Below, one piece after another: positions 10,822 to 22,264 of a stretch of 64,000 nucleotides of DNA. The position numbers and the translations under genes were made by a program. This DNA is from Eleusine coracana subsp. coracana. Taxonomy: Eukaryota; Streptophyta; Magnoliopsida; Poales; Poaceae. The notes beneath the pieces were generated by a model, which had not been told where the DNA came from, searched no databases, and saw only the letters and a program-made list of their open reading frames with translations. Position 1 is the first letter of the stretch; the number at the start of each line of letters is the position of its first letter. The DNA lies in the NCBI GenBank assembly GCA_032690845.1, contig CM064424.1:48559511-48623510 (forward strand), written 5' to 3'.

Positions 10822-11284
10822 TCTCTCACTAGTATTGGCTCTCCTTCTTTTGTGTTAATTAAACCAAAGGCCACAGCAAGGTTTTCGCTATGATGCCTCA
10901 ACCTTGTCTCCCTTTGTGTTGCCTCATCTTTTGCCAAGGCCCATCTCACATCCGGCACATATATAGCCTGCAACCATCATTTTCTTTGATATCGACTCCA
11001 AGAACCTGTACACTTCTCCGATTTTAGGGTGTGAGATATCATTGGCAAGAAATGCATGAACTATTCCTCCAAACTCTATCCAACTGCAACCAGGCTGTTT
11101 CCTGATTCCCTGGTCTCTGATGAGCTTCCTTTTCCAGCCACTTCCCACTTGCCAGCACTACAGGTGCTGATGCATTGAAATGACTCGGATAGAATAGCTC
11201 CAAGGTCCACATTTCCGTGTGTCCAGCAAGCACCAAGCAAGGAAAGTCCAACCAACTGAACTAAGGCATTTCCATTATCATCTT
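10822..11284 (-). pseudogene. PPR gene fragment: E/E+ and start of DYW
   Basis: Minus-strand readings in more than one frame give, in order: LVGLSLLGACWTHGN (end of the last PPR), ASGKW, IRDQGIRKQPGCSWIEFGG (E motif), VHAFLANDISHP and FLESISKKMMVAGY (E+), and HHSENLAVAFGLINTKEG (start of DYW). This order is diagnostic of PLS-class PPR proteins, which act in mitochondria or plastids in RNA editing. Frame changes near 11080 and 10920 show that it is dead. The piece ends at the 5-bp target duplication (11285-11289) of the copia element that split it. Confidence 0.85.
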
Positions 11285-11289
11285 CTGAG

Positions 11290-11598
11290 TGTTGAAATAT
11301 GATCCAAATTTTAGCCTCGCAGAGACGCCTAGGAGGTGTGGGAGGTGGAGTCCTCCCATATTACGGGTCATATTATGTAAGGATTTATTTCCTTAGTTCT
11401 CCACTTATATATATATATATATATATCTTGTGTGTTGCACAGGAAAAATTGAGAGAGACTTATTGTATTTCCCCTGCTTTTAAAACTCTCCATTATATAG
11501 TAAAGATCACCGGTTGACGCCCATGATTTTTTCCGCAATGATTTTTCACGTAAAATCTGTGTCTCATTCGATCTTGTTTTTCACATTATTTGCTAACA
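11290..11598 (+). repeat. 5' LTR of the nested copia element
   Basis: 309 bp, TGTTGAAATATGATCC to TTTGCTAACA. It aligns along its length with 16066-16368. It has a (TA)n run at 11406-11426 in place of the shorter TATATATACA of the 3' copy, which may include the TATA box. The visible divergence between the two LTRs marks an old insertion. Confidence 0.92.
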
Positions 11599-11600
11599 AG

Positions 11601-11613
11601 TGACATCAGAACC
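11601..11613 (+). promoter_or_regulatory. Primer-binding site (initiator Met tRNA type)
   Basis: TGACATCAGAACC lies two bases after the 5' LTR. It differs at a few positions from TGGTATCAGAGC, the complement of the initiator methionine tRNA 3' end that most copia elements use. Confidence 0.7.
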
Positions 11614-12078
11614 AGACACGAGATTAATTAAAATAAAATTAGAGTTTATCTTTTTTTCTTCCGCCGCCGTCAATCTGTTTTCTGCCGCTGATTCGTTTTT
11701 TATCCCTCACCAGATCTCCGATTCGTACGCGCCTGGAGTTCACTTGCGTCGCCGAGTTGAAAATCGTCCGTGTCACTTTTTCCTTCGATCCTCATGCAGC
11801 TACAGTGTGATGAAAGCCCTGTTGCCGCTGTGCCGGTGGCCGCTGTTCCGAACGTACGTGCGCTGCCGCACGGTGAAAAGGGTGCTGCTGGTGCGGCAGT
11901 TGGGAACTTTTTGGAGAGTTCTGCTACGCGCACACGAGGAAGGCTACCAGGAGACTGGTTTGTGTGTTTGCTGCTGAAGGTACACGCAAGTGTACACAGG
12001 ATTCTACAGATTTTGCTTCGTGCACATGAGGCTGTACCAGAGGTGCTGCAGATTTGATTGTTGCTGAGTTTTTTATCG

Positions 12079-15000
12079 ATGGCTTCTCTCAAGTATGATA
12101 TTCTGCTGCTAGACTGTGATACAAGGTTCACTCTTTGGCAAGTCAAGATGAGAGCAATATTAGCGCATACCGATTTGGATGATGCGCTTGATGGTTTCTC
12201 CGATAAGAAGAAAGAACTTTAGACCGATGAAGAAAAGCGTCGTGATCGTATGACTCTTTCACAAATTTATCTTTATTTATCTAACAATATTTTGCAAGAG
12301 GTTTTGGATTAGAAAACACCTGATGCTTTATGGCTCAAGCTGGAGTCGATCTGCATGTCTAAGGATCTCACCAACAAGATGCATTTGAAGATGAAATTGT
12401 TCACACACAAGCTGCAAGAGGGTAATTCTTTGGCCTCTCATTTGTCAGTCTTCAAGGAGATTGTTTCGGACCTAGTGTCCATGGAGGTAAAATATGATGA
12501 TGAGAATTTAGCACTTATGCTCTTGTGTTCATTGCCCCCTTCTTATTCAAACTTTAGAGACACTATATTATACAGTTATGACACACTAACTGTCAATGAG
12601 GTTTATGATGCTTTGCATGCAAAGGAGAAGATGAAATTGATAGTGTCTTCTGAAGCTCCTGCTAGTTCTGATGGAGAAGGTTTGTCTGTTCGTGGTAGGA
12701 CAGAAAGCAAGAAATTCAACAATGGTAGAGATAAAAGTTTGAGTGGTCATAGAGGTCGCTCTAAATCCAGAGGCAAAGATAAGTTCTATAGATATTGTAA
12801 GAGAGATACACATGTTATTTCTGAATGTTATAAGCTACAGAAGAAAGAGAAGAGAAAAGCTGAACAAAAGGCTAAAGGTAAATCTAATGATGATGGTAAT
12901 GCCTCTGTTGCTTCTGCTGATAGCAGTTCTGATGGTGATATTCTCGTTGCTTATGCTGGATGTGCCAAAATTAATGATGAATGGGTTCTTGATACTGCCT
13001 GCTTGTTTCATATTTGCATTAACAGAGATTGGTTTTCTACTTATGAATCTGTCCATAGTGGAGGCTCTGTTTTGATGGGTGATAGCACACCTTGCAAGGT
13101 AGTAGGCATGGGATCTATTCAGATTAAGATGTCTGATGGTATTGTCAGGACATTGACAAATGTGAGGCATGTTCCAACTATGATGAGAAATCTCATTTCA
13201 TTAAGTACTCTTGATCGCAAAAGGTATAAGTACTCCGCTGGAGGTGGAGTTATGAAGGTAATTAAAGGCTCTCTTGTTGTTATGAAAGATGATTTATTAT
13301 CTACCAATTTATATCTTCTTCAAGGCACTACAGTTATTGGCAATGTTTCTGTTTCTACCAAGTCATTATCTGATTCTGATGCTACTAATCTTTGACATAT
13401 GCGTCTTGGGCATATGAGTGAGCTTGGTATGGCAGTTTTGAGCAAGAGAGGACTTCTTGATGGGCATGACATCACTAAGCTAGATTTTTGTGAGCATTGT
13501 GTATTTGGCAAACACAAGAGGGTGAAGTTCAACACTTCGGTTCACACAACTGAAGGTATTCTTGATTATGTGCATTCTGATTTATGGGGGCCAGCTCATA
13601 AGACTTCTTTTGGAGGTGCTCGTTATATGTTGACCATTATTGATGATTATTCAAGAAAGGTTTGGCCTTATTTTCTAAAGCATAAATCAGAAGCATTTTC
13701 TGCATTCAAAGAGTGGAAGACTATGGTGGAGAATCAAACTAAGAGAAAGGTGAAGGTTCTTCGCACTGATAATGGGATAGAATTCTGTTCAAATGCTTTT
13801 AATTCTTATTGTAAGTCTCATGGCATTGTGAGACATCGCACCATTGCTCATACACCTCAACAAAATGGTGTGGTTGAGCGTATGAACAAGACTATCATCT
13901 CTAAGGCCCTTTGCATGTTGTCTAATGCTGGCTTGAATAGGCGTTTCTGGGCTGAGGCTGCTTCCACTGCTTGTTTTCTCATTAATCGTTCTCCCTCTAT
14001 TGCTATTGATAAGAAGACTCCAATTGAGGTATGGTTTGGTTCTCTAGCAAATTATTCTGAATTGAGAGTTTTTTGTTGTCCTGCTTATGCTCTAGTTGAT
14101 AATGGTAAATTGGAGCCCAGAAGCTATTAAGTGCATTTTTCTTGGTTATGCTTTTGGTGTTAAAGGTTATAGATTATGGGATCCTATATCTAAGAAGTTT
14201 CTTACTAGCAGAAGTGTTGTCTTTAATGAATCTGCTATGTCTATTAATGCTCCTGTTTAGAGTTCGCAGACCTCAAGTATGTAGGTGGAGCATGTTATTG
14301 ATTTAGCACATACACCAGATATTGATATCACAGATGCACCTATTGATGATGATTCATCTGTTATCCCACATTCTTCTCCTGTTGTGTAGTCTCCACAACG
14401 TTCTATTGCAGCTGGAAGGTCTAGGAGGTCTCATGTTCGACCCAAGAGGTTAATTGAGGAATGTAATATTGCTGCTTATGCTTTGAGTTGTGCAGATGAT
14501 GTTGAAGGTAGTGTATTATTGTGAGGCTATTTCTTCTGTGGATTGCAACAATTGGGTTACCGCTATGCAAGATGAGATGGAGTCACTTGAAAAGAATGGC
14601 ACTTGGGATTTAGTACCATTGCCTAAAGAGAAGAAGCCCGTTCGTTGCAAGTGGATTTTCAAGAGAAAGGAGCCGATTTCTCCTAATGAAACATCAAGGT
14701 ATAAAGTGAGGCTGGTTGCTAAAGGCTATAGTCAAATTCCAGGTATTGACTATAATGATGTCTTTTCTCCTGTTGTGAAACATAGCTCTATTCGCACTTT
14801 ACTTAGTATTGTTGCTATGCATGATTATGAGCTTGAGCAATTAGATGTTAAAACTGCATTCTTACATGGAGAGTTAAATGAGGACATTTATATGGATCAA
14901 CCTGAAGGTTTTGCTATTCCTGGAAAAGAACACCTTGTTTCGTTCTAATTATGATAGTTGTGTTTATTTGAAGATTGTTAATGGTTTAGCTATTTATTTG

Positions 15001-15968
15001 CTTCTCTATGTTGATGATATGTTGATTGTTGCAAAAGATAAGTCAGAAATAGCCAAATTAAAAGCACAATTGAGTAATGAATTTGAGATGAAGGATTTGG
15101 GTGCAGCAAAGAAAATTCTTGGCATGGAGATTATTAGAGAGAGGCAGTCTGGCAAGTTATATCTTAGTCAGAAAGGGTATATTGAAAAGGTCCTTTGTTG
15201 TTTCAATATGCATAATGCTAAACCAGTGAGTTCTCCCTTAGCTCCATATTTTATATTATCTTCAGCTCTATGTCCTGAGTTAGATTATGATATTGAGTAC
15301 ATGTCTAGAGTTCCTTATACCAGCACAGTTGGTTCTCTTATATATGCTATGGTTTGCTCTCGTCCTGATTTGTCATATGCACTGAGTGTTGTCAGTAGAT
15401 ACATGTCTAATCCTGGTAGAGAGCATTGGAAAGCAGTTCAATGGATTTTGAGATATATGTGTGGTACTTCTAGTGCTTGTTTGCAGTTGGGAAATCTGGA
15501 GATGGAATTGTTGGTTATGTTGACTCATATTTTGTTGGTGATTTGGATAGAAGGAGATCTCTTACAGGTTATGTTTTCACCATTGGTGGTTGTGCTGTTA
15601 GTTGGAAAGCTTGCTTATAGTCTACTGTTGCTTTATCAACTACTGAAGCTGAATATATGGCTATTTCTGAAGCTTGTAAAGAAGTTATCTGGCTTCGAGG
15701 TTTATATACTAAGCTTTATGGAGACGAGTCTTGCACTACTATATTCTGTGATAGTCAAAGTGCTATTTGCCTTACAAAAGATCAGATGTTCCATGAAAGG
15801 ACAAAACATATTGATGTGAGGTATCATTTTATCCGAGATGTTATTGCTATTGGTGATATTAAAGTATGCAAGATCAGTACTCACTTTAATCCTGCTGATA
15901 TGATGACAAAGCCAGTTCCCATTACTAAATTTGAGCTATGCTCAAGCTTGGTTGGTGTTACAGTTTAA
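12079..15968 (+). pseudogene. Copia gag-pol polyprotein (inactivated)
   Basis: The start ATG at 12079 gives MASLKYDILLLDCDTRF, a Tnt1-type gag opening. Gag goes on through CSLPPSYSNFRD, and CCHC-like RYCKRDTHVISECYK (about 12790). The protease region is WVLDTACLFHIC (Asp-Thr instead of Asp-Ser). Integrase has MRLGHMSE, HSDLWGP, LRTDNGIEF and GVVERMNK, keeping the D-D-E positions. RT has QLDVKTAFLHGEL and LLLYVDDML. RNase H has DSQSAICLTKD and ERTKHIDVRYHF. Lesions: TAG at 12220 and 12310, TGA at 13393, frameshifts near 14120 and 14505, loss of about 30 codons of RT near 14935 including the SLYGLKQ motif, and a frameshift in RNase H near 15520. Confidence 0.92.
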
Positions 15969-16065
15969 GTCCTAGTGACTTATTGGCGCACGGTGTTATT
16001 TATTATTGGACTTCATTAATGATCCTTCATTTGATACAAGATGGAATTTGTCTCAAGGTGGAGTT

Positions 16066-16368
16066 TGCTGAAATATGATCCAAATTCTAGCCTCGCTAGG
16101 GACACCTAGGAGGTGTGAGAGGTGGAGTCCTCCCACGTTACGGGTCATATTATGTAGGGATTTATTTCCTTAGTTATCCAGTCATATATATACATCTTGT
16201 GTGTTGCACGGGAAGAGTTGAGAGAGACTCATTGTATTTCCCCTGCTTTTGTACCTCTCCATCATATAGTGAAGATCGCCGGTTGGCGCCCATGGTTTTT
16301 CCCCGCAAGGGTTTTCCACATAAAATATGTGTCTCGTTCGATCTTGTTTTTCACATTATTTGCTAACA
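16066..16368 (+). repeat. 3' LTR of the nested copia element
   Basis: 303 bp, TGCTGAAATATGATCC to TTTGCTAACA, preceded by the purine tract AAGGTGGAGTT. The second base pair of the start differs from the 5' copy (TGCTG against TGTTG). Confidence 0.92.
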
Positions 16369-16373
16369 TTGAG

Positions 16374-16821
16374 CATCTGACAATTTTTTTTGGCACGGGC
16401 AAATAAATTGATCATGCAAGAGTAGCTCTTCACAATGGTCAATGCCATATATATTTTTGTTTCATTGAGTTGAATTAGTGCCAGCCTTGATCGACCTTTT
16501 CCGGTGTGAGCAAATGCAGACAACACTGAAATGAAGGTAATGCCTGTTGGTGCATATCCTGAGGTCATCATATCTTCGAAGAGCTTGAGTGTTTCAGTAG
16601 CATATCCATGTTTGCAAGGCCTGCGATCATAGAGTTGTACTCTCTACCATCCTATCAAACAATTTCCTAGCCTCACCCACCTTTCCACATCTTGAATACT
16701 GATCATTGCATTCTGAACAGAAATTTGGTTGCTTGGTATATCAGACTTGAACACCAAAGCATATAGCTGCTTCCCTTGACCTGGGCACTCAAATTTCCTC
16801 AGGTTCTATCCATTATTACAC
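16374..16821 (-). pseudogene. PPR gene fragment: tandem PPR motifs
   Basis: On the minus strand, reading from 16821 down and changing frame several times: NLRKFECPGQGKQLYALVF, SDIPSNQISVQNAM, SRCGKVGEARKLFDRM, YNSMIAGLA, TETLKLFEDMMTSGYAP, GITFISVLSAFAHTGK and YSCMINLFARA. These are successive P-, L- and S-type PPR helical repeats, in the right order to precede the E domain at 10822-11284. Frameshifts near 16640 and 16600 and stops show a pseudogene. The left edge is the target duplication of the copia element; the right edge meets the target duplication of a LINE. Confidence 0.85.
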
Positions 16822-18333
16822 ATCAATAATGCCTCTTAATAGTGAATGGAATGACGTGATCCAGAGATTTCAAAAGAAATTGAATAAGTGGAAAGGAAAA
16901 CTTATGTCTGCTGGGGGGCGGCTAATTCTTGTTAATGCCGTGCTCAGCAACCTACCATTATTCATGATGTCCTTCTTTGAGATTCCGGAGGGTGTTCTGA
17001 AGAAATTAAACACAATCCGCTCCAAATTCTACTGGGAGGGGGAAGGACATAAAAAGAAATACCACCTTGCTAAATGGGAAATACTATGTCAACCCAAAGA
17101 CCAAGGGGGGCTTGGGGTGATTAATCTTCGCACTAAAAACATTTTTCTGAGTAAATGGCTTTTTAGACTAGTGAATGAAGATGGGATGTGGCAAAGATTG
17201 CTTAGAAACAAATACTTTCATAACACCCCCCTCACACAGATTCAAAGAAAATCGAGTGATTCTCACTTCTGGGCTGGGTTACTAAGTGTAAGGGAAGAGT
17301 TTTTCAAATGGGGCTCATTTCAAATTAGGGATGGAAGGCAGATTAGATTCTGGAAAGACATTTGGATGGATAATATACCTCTAAGTGAACAATTTTCAAA
17401 CTTGTATAATGTGGCAAGATGGAAGAATGATACTGTTCACCATGTCTTTCAGTCTACCCCTCTTAATCTCACTTTTAGAAGACCCATAACTGACTTAAAG
17501 TTAGTAGAATGGAACAATATGGTCTCTAAGCTTAGCACCGTGCTACTTAGAGACGAACCGGATAGTTTCAAATGGAATCTACATGAAAGTGGCCTATTCT
17601 CGGTCCACTCTATTTATAATACTATGATGCTTCAAACTAAGTCCAGATTGAGACACCTATGGAAGATCAAGCTTCCTTTAAAGATCAAAATTTTCTTATG
17701 GAATCTTTCAAGAGGAGTAACCTTGACCAAAGATAATTTGGCGAAAAAAAAATTAGAAAGGCTCCCAAAAATATTGTTTTTGTAATTGTAACGAGTCTAT
17801 TCAACATCTCTTCTTTGAATGCCATATCGCTCAAAATGTTTGGTGGATTTTTACCATTGCTACTAGTTTACAAAGACCGCTTAATACTAATCACATCATT
17901 AGGGATTGGCTAATTTTGAAGGGTGTGAAAGAAAAAATATTGATCATCATTGGGGTTGCAGCCATTTTCTGGTCGATATGGCTTTGTAGGAATGATATAG
18001 TATTTAACAAAAAACCCATGATCTCTTTGATGCAGGTGGTGTTCAAAGCAACTTACTGGTGTCGCTTTTGGAGAATATTACAGAAGGGTATCCACAGGGA
18101 GGTTATCATGAAAGCATGTATGATGTTGGAAGTGGTCGCCATGAGTGTCTTCTCCATGCATGGGTGGCCAATGAGGCATAGGCTTTCCTATTAATTCTTT
18201 GTTAGTTTGCTATTTATCTTTTTTTCAGCGTGCTTTGTAAGCGTCTAATGCTGTAATTTGGAGTCTTTGTTGGCCATATGCAAGTTGCAAAAGGCCGGAA
18301 CTTTTCTATTATCTAAAATCAATAATGCCTCTT
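16822..18333 (+). mobile_element. 5'-truncated L1-type LINE with 16-bp target duplication
   Basis: The direct repeat ATCAATAATGCCTCTT occurs at 16822-16837 and 18318-18333, exactly around a piece of LINE coding sequence (16838-18317). That is the mark of target-primed reverse transcription with 5' truncation. Only the RT C-terminal part and the zf-RVT/RNase H-like tail remain. The 3' end is ...TTATCTAAA rather than a long poly-A, so the tail has shrunk. The host sequence at the site seems to be the PPR pseudogene, which may continue at 18334-18411. Confidence 0.92.
16838..18194 (+). pseudogene. LINE reverse transcriptase C-terminus and zf-RVT tail
   Basis: The reading from 16838 to 17785 contains LNKWKGKLMSAGGRLILVNA, VLSNLPLFMMSFFEIP, KYHLAKWEILCQPKDQGGLG and IFLSKWLFRLVNEDGMW, the conserved region after the RT palm in plant L1 LINEs. 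It continues with FWKDIWMD and WKIKLPLKIKIFLWNLSRG, the start of the zf-RVT domain. A frameshift at about 17760, in an A-run, moves the reading to NESIQHLFFECHIAQNVW and then IIGVAAIFWSIWLCRNDIVF up to the stop near 18192. Endonuclease and RT catalytic parts are absent. Confidence 0.9.
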
Positions 18334-18408
18334 TGCGTTGATGTTCAATAAAATAGCATCATTCATGTACCATAAAAACATACCACAAAGCACTCAGCCA
18401 TAGCCCAT

Positions 18409-19475
18409 TGACACTACTACAAAATAGGCATGTAACGACGGATCAAATTGCATTATAGCAGAGGGCCGACCAACCCACCGCTACCAAAACATAACTAAAA
18501 AAGGATCTTTATTACGGCGGGTCCTCTGAGACAAACACCCCGTTGGTGACGAATTTACCCAAAAAAACACGCACCCCACCCTAGCCCGTCCGCCAGGCCC
18601 GCTCGCGCCATGACCAGATCCAACAGGATCCAGCAGCTGCCCATCCGCCCATCACCAAGGCCAACGCATCTTGCCAGGCCGGTAGAGGGGAGGGCGCCAA
18701 CAAGGTAGGGGAGGAGGGGAGGGCACCGTCGGAGAAGGGGAGGAGGGCCTGGGGAGGGTGTCGGCGCATTTTGCTTGCCACCCGTCAGCGTCCTCGTCCG
18801 TTCCGTTGTTGAGGAAGGGGCGCCATCGTTGGGGGATCCGGCTGACCGATCGGATCTGGCCGCCGCCCATCGGGATTTGGCCACTGCCCGTCCGCCCATC
18901 GTCGGGGCTGCATGCGGGACGCCCACACCCGGCTAGATCCACCCGCCGACCGACCAGAGCCAACCACACGCGTGAGGAGGAGGTTGTCGTCGCTCGCACC
19001 GGTGGTGGGCGCTGCCGCCTGGGGAGACCATCATCAGGGGAAAGCCCAGCCGGGGGAGGTGGAGGCGATCAAGGGCGGACGACACCATGGGAGAGGAGAA
19101 AGCCGTCGTCGAGGGAGGGCGTCGGATTCAACCGCCAGGGAGAGAGAGTGAGAGAGAGGTTAGGAGTTAGGTTTAAAGAGGCAATATTTATTAGAGAGAG
19201 TTAGGTGGGGTAAATGGGTAAAAAAAATGAACTGGCCTTATATTTAGAAGTGGTTGACATTCTAAAAATTAATTTTTAGAGGTGAATCACATTGTCAGCC
19301 GCCTCTAAAAATAGAGACGATTTTAAAGACGGAGTGTGACCCGCCTCTAAAAATGCGGTTGATACTGTGACCCGATGTTAAAAATTATTTGCATACAGTA
19401 ACGGCAGGTTTCTTTAGATTTGCCGTCACGGAAATTTTTCTACCGTCATTAAAAGCCGTTTTTGTCGTAGTGTGA
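18409..19475. mobile_element. Small non-autonomous CACTA transposon
   Basis: The element spans 18412-19472 (1,061 bp). It begins CACTACTACAAAATAGGC and ends TTTTTGTCGTAGTG, a terminal inverted repeat of CACTA type. The 3-bp duplication TGA sits on both sides (18409-18411 and 19473-19475), as expected for this superfamily. Subterminal words of the ACGGCGGG / CCGCCTCTAAAAAT kind occur near both ends. The GC-rich centre (18570-19160) has overlapping frames on both strands, but none resembles a transposase. Confidence 0.92.
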
Positions 19476-22264
19476 ATAGCTAAAGCTAACAGCCAGGTTC
19501 AGAGAATAATTCTAAAGTCACAAAATCATATCAAACCCACATCGGCGTGGCGAAGCGCCAGCTTTGCTAGTTTGACACAATTGTGTTGGTACTATTATTT
19601 TCATGGTTAGTGCATATGGTTGAGCATGAACTAATGTGCTATTAAAGGCATAGTATGAACATAGATAGAGAAATAAAAAAGGATACAAAAGAAAAAAAAA
19701 GATGGACGAAATAGAAATTTAGGATAATTTGACGATCGTTGCGCATCACACGAAAGAAACTGGGTAACGAAACAGAGCTAACGAAAGGTAATAGATAAGA
19801 GATCCGACCAATAAAACATGGCCTAAAAGTGTTTGGACACTTCAGTTGCTGCGAAAATGCTGTAATATAAGGAAGCAGAGCTAACGATAGTGCTGTTGTG
19901 TTTGGACTGTTTGTGAAGGCTGGAACGCCACTGCTTACTATTCTTCTTGGTCCGAAAAATTGACGTTTTAGTTTTGAACATGAGAAATAATTAAAAATAC
20001 AGAAAATAGATGTACAGAAAACGAGTAGTAGAGAGATAGATATATAGATGTATTGAAAAAAGAGAAGTTTACATGCATCTAAAGTTGAGAATAATAATTA
20101 TTTTGAAAGTCAAAGTTGGTTAAAGTGTCAAATATCTTACAACAGAGGGAGTAACTCAATTGTTAAAATGTTATGTTCAGATCATGAGAGCAATAAGATA
20201 TTACGTTGTGTTCCTTGTCTGAAACGTTAAGAATTTTTAAATGGAGAGAGCATGTCGTAGATTGCCTTAATCTACAGAGCCTCCCTTTAACTGTTCTTGC
20301 AAAAGAGAATAATTCACTGCCTTACACTGATGCTTTGCGGGTATCAATAACAGCAAAGGCGACACGTTGTGCTGAAAGGCAGAGACGTAAAGAATTATGA
20401 AAATTGAAAAGTTTTCTGATATGAAAGAAGAAGTACTATTCAGAGAAGCAAGGTTCCTCCTACGGAGTAGTAACGTCATAGATCTGAAATAATCGTGAAT
20501 AAAGAACCCAACAAGCAGACTCTAACGTGATGGGCACGTATAATATATACCACTATGCGGCTTGCTTCGTTTGTGGTTGATGCAATGTCCTCTGAAAATG
20601 TCAGCAAAACTGAATAATGAACATTGTAGCCTATATGTATTACTTACGAGCACGTTTACAGTAGATCATGATACATGTAAAATTAAAGTATCATAGTTTA
20701 GATATAACCATTTATTTAAGATGACATTAACTGTAATTACTAGATAATGTAGGAGTTAATTTTCTATAGTATTGTTAGTAAAATTTTGATTTCTGACATG
20801 ATGATATTTTGATTGATCCTTCGACTTCCATGAAAGAAAGAGAAAAAACACAAGATGAAGATGAAATAATTAAACCTATCATCTTGACCTTCAAAAACAT
20901 TTAATTTACATGTCTATAAGTTTATTTTCTAGTTATATCCATATAATATACTTATGATACTGATGGACTAAAAAAGTATCATGATTAAAATCTGAGCTGT
21001 TAGGTGAACAAAATAAATGGTAGGCATTTATTTGAGTCTACTGTAAAAGTACCCCTTACTTTTTGTTGTGAAGGACAACCTACATGTATATGGCTTGAAA
21101 AAAATAATAATGGGCATGGTTTGAAAGAAAAGAATTTGCGCAACAATATGACTGCAAATGGTTTGTTCACATCGCTTGCAACAGTGAGAGCATTTTGGCA
21201 TGTTGCATAGGTGGCGAAAACACCTGTGTCCCACCTGTAGTAGTATATGTTTGGCCGGAATTTATGAACAGAGATGAGATGTACGTCCTCCGGGCGGGCA
21301 AAGAGAATCAGTCGCGCAGAGCAGGGCCTTTGTTACCAGTGTTCTTATTTGATGGACACTAGAACAGCAAGAACAAATTGCTGTACGATCGCACTAGTCT
21401 GGGCCTTACTCGATCCACAACAATTCGAATTTGGGTGGGTGTGGAAATCCGTTGGCAATAAGAAAACAGTGGCGTCATGGTAACGAGCGCCACAGAATTA
21501 AGTCCCTAAGTAACTAGTTGATCGAGGAGACGACATTCTTCAATAGCAGGGGGAAACACAACAAAGTACAGGTGATGCAGCAGGGTTAACATGAGCATCA
21601 GCATCCGTGACTAAAAAATGATAGTACCAGCTTCTGTTTTTTTACATAATGTTGTGCAAATTGATGAGGGAGGGCGGCGGGCCAGAAAGCGTCGTTGGGC
21701 GCGACAGAACGCGGGTGGACGAGCTTAGCCGTGTCCCGCTCCGGCATTGACGAGCCCTGCCGCCACCACCACCGTGATTGAGATCTAGCCGCATCTGGTC
21801 CCGGCGCCGAGGGACGCCGTAGTTCCCGTCGCGTGAAGCCGAGGGCAGGTCGTCTTCTCCGCGTCGTTGTCCGAGGCCGAAGAAGGGCGTCCATCGCACC
21901 CATGGATAACAGCAAGTTGTCCGCATGAGTTACTTGATGAGGGACTTTGAACCCCCCTTAGAATAGAATGCTCATATAAGGGCACGGACGGAGTAGTAGT
22001 GATATAGTAACCGTGACAAGAGACGAAGATGGTAGGATTGATTCGTCAGTAAACCTGTCCCTGTCCGGCACACGCAGCGCTCCCACCAGACGCTTGATTT
22101 TTAGCGATTGGAGGTGTGATCTACGCCTGGCCCAGGCAAGCAGTGGGCAGGGTGTCTGCTGTGTTGGCGTTGGTGAGTGAGATCCAGGTGACGTCACTCC
22201 CCAACGGCTAGGGGAGAGCACTCATCACACTCGTGGTGGGAGGGGAGAGAGAGAGAGTGAGAGA
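19476..22264. other. Gene-free spacer
   Basis: No coding region is recognised. The end AACAGAGGGAGTA at about 20142-20154 is the usual terminus of a Stowaway/mariner-type element, but its partner end was not found. The GC-rich tract at 21660-21910 carries short frames without domain likeness. The last ~50 bases (about 22240-22264) are a GAGAGA-type run and probably belong to the 3' UTR of the next gene. Confidence 0.5.

Larger units (their letters stand above)
11285..16373 (+). mobile_element. Full-structure Ty1/copia element inside the PPR pseudogene
   Basis: The element spans 11290-16368 with two LTRs in direct orientation. It is flanked by CTGAG (11285-11289) and TTGAG (16369-16373), a 5-bp duplication with one mismatch. 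It holds a primer-binding site, gag-pol and a purine-rich tract before the 3' LTR. Removing it brings the two halves of a PPR reading on the opposite strand together. It is dead: several stops look like C-to-T changes (CAG to TAG at 12220 and 12310, TGG to TGA at 13393), there are frameshifts near 14120, 14505 and 15520, and part of the RT is deleted. The gag start and the RNase H type resemble the Tork/Tnt1-like branch (inference). Confidence 0.93.

Noticed and set aside
11600..12146. Frames between the copia 5' LTR and gag
   Set aside because: They fall in the leader of the retrotransposon, upstream of the gag ATG at 12079, and show no family likeness.
18555..19204. GC-rich overlapping frames on both strands
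   Set aside because: They lie inside a small CACTA element with clear ends and target duplication, and none resembles a transposase.
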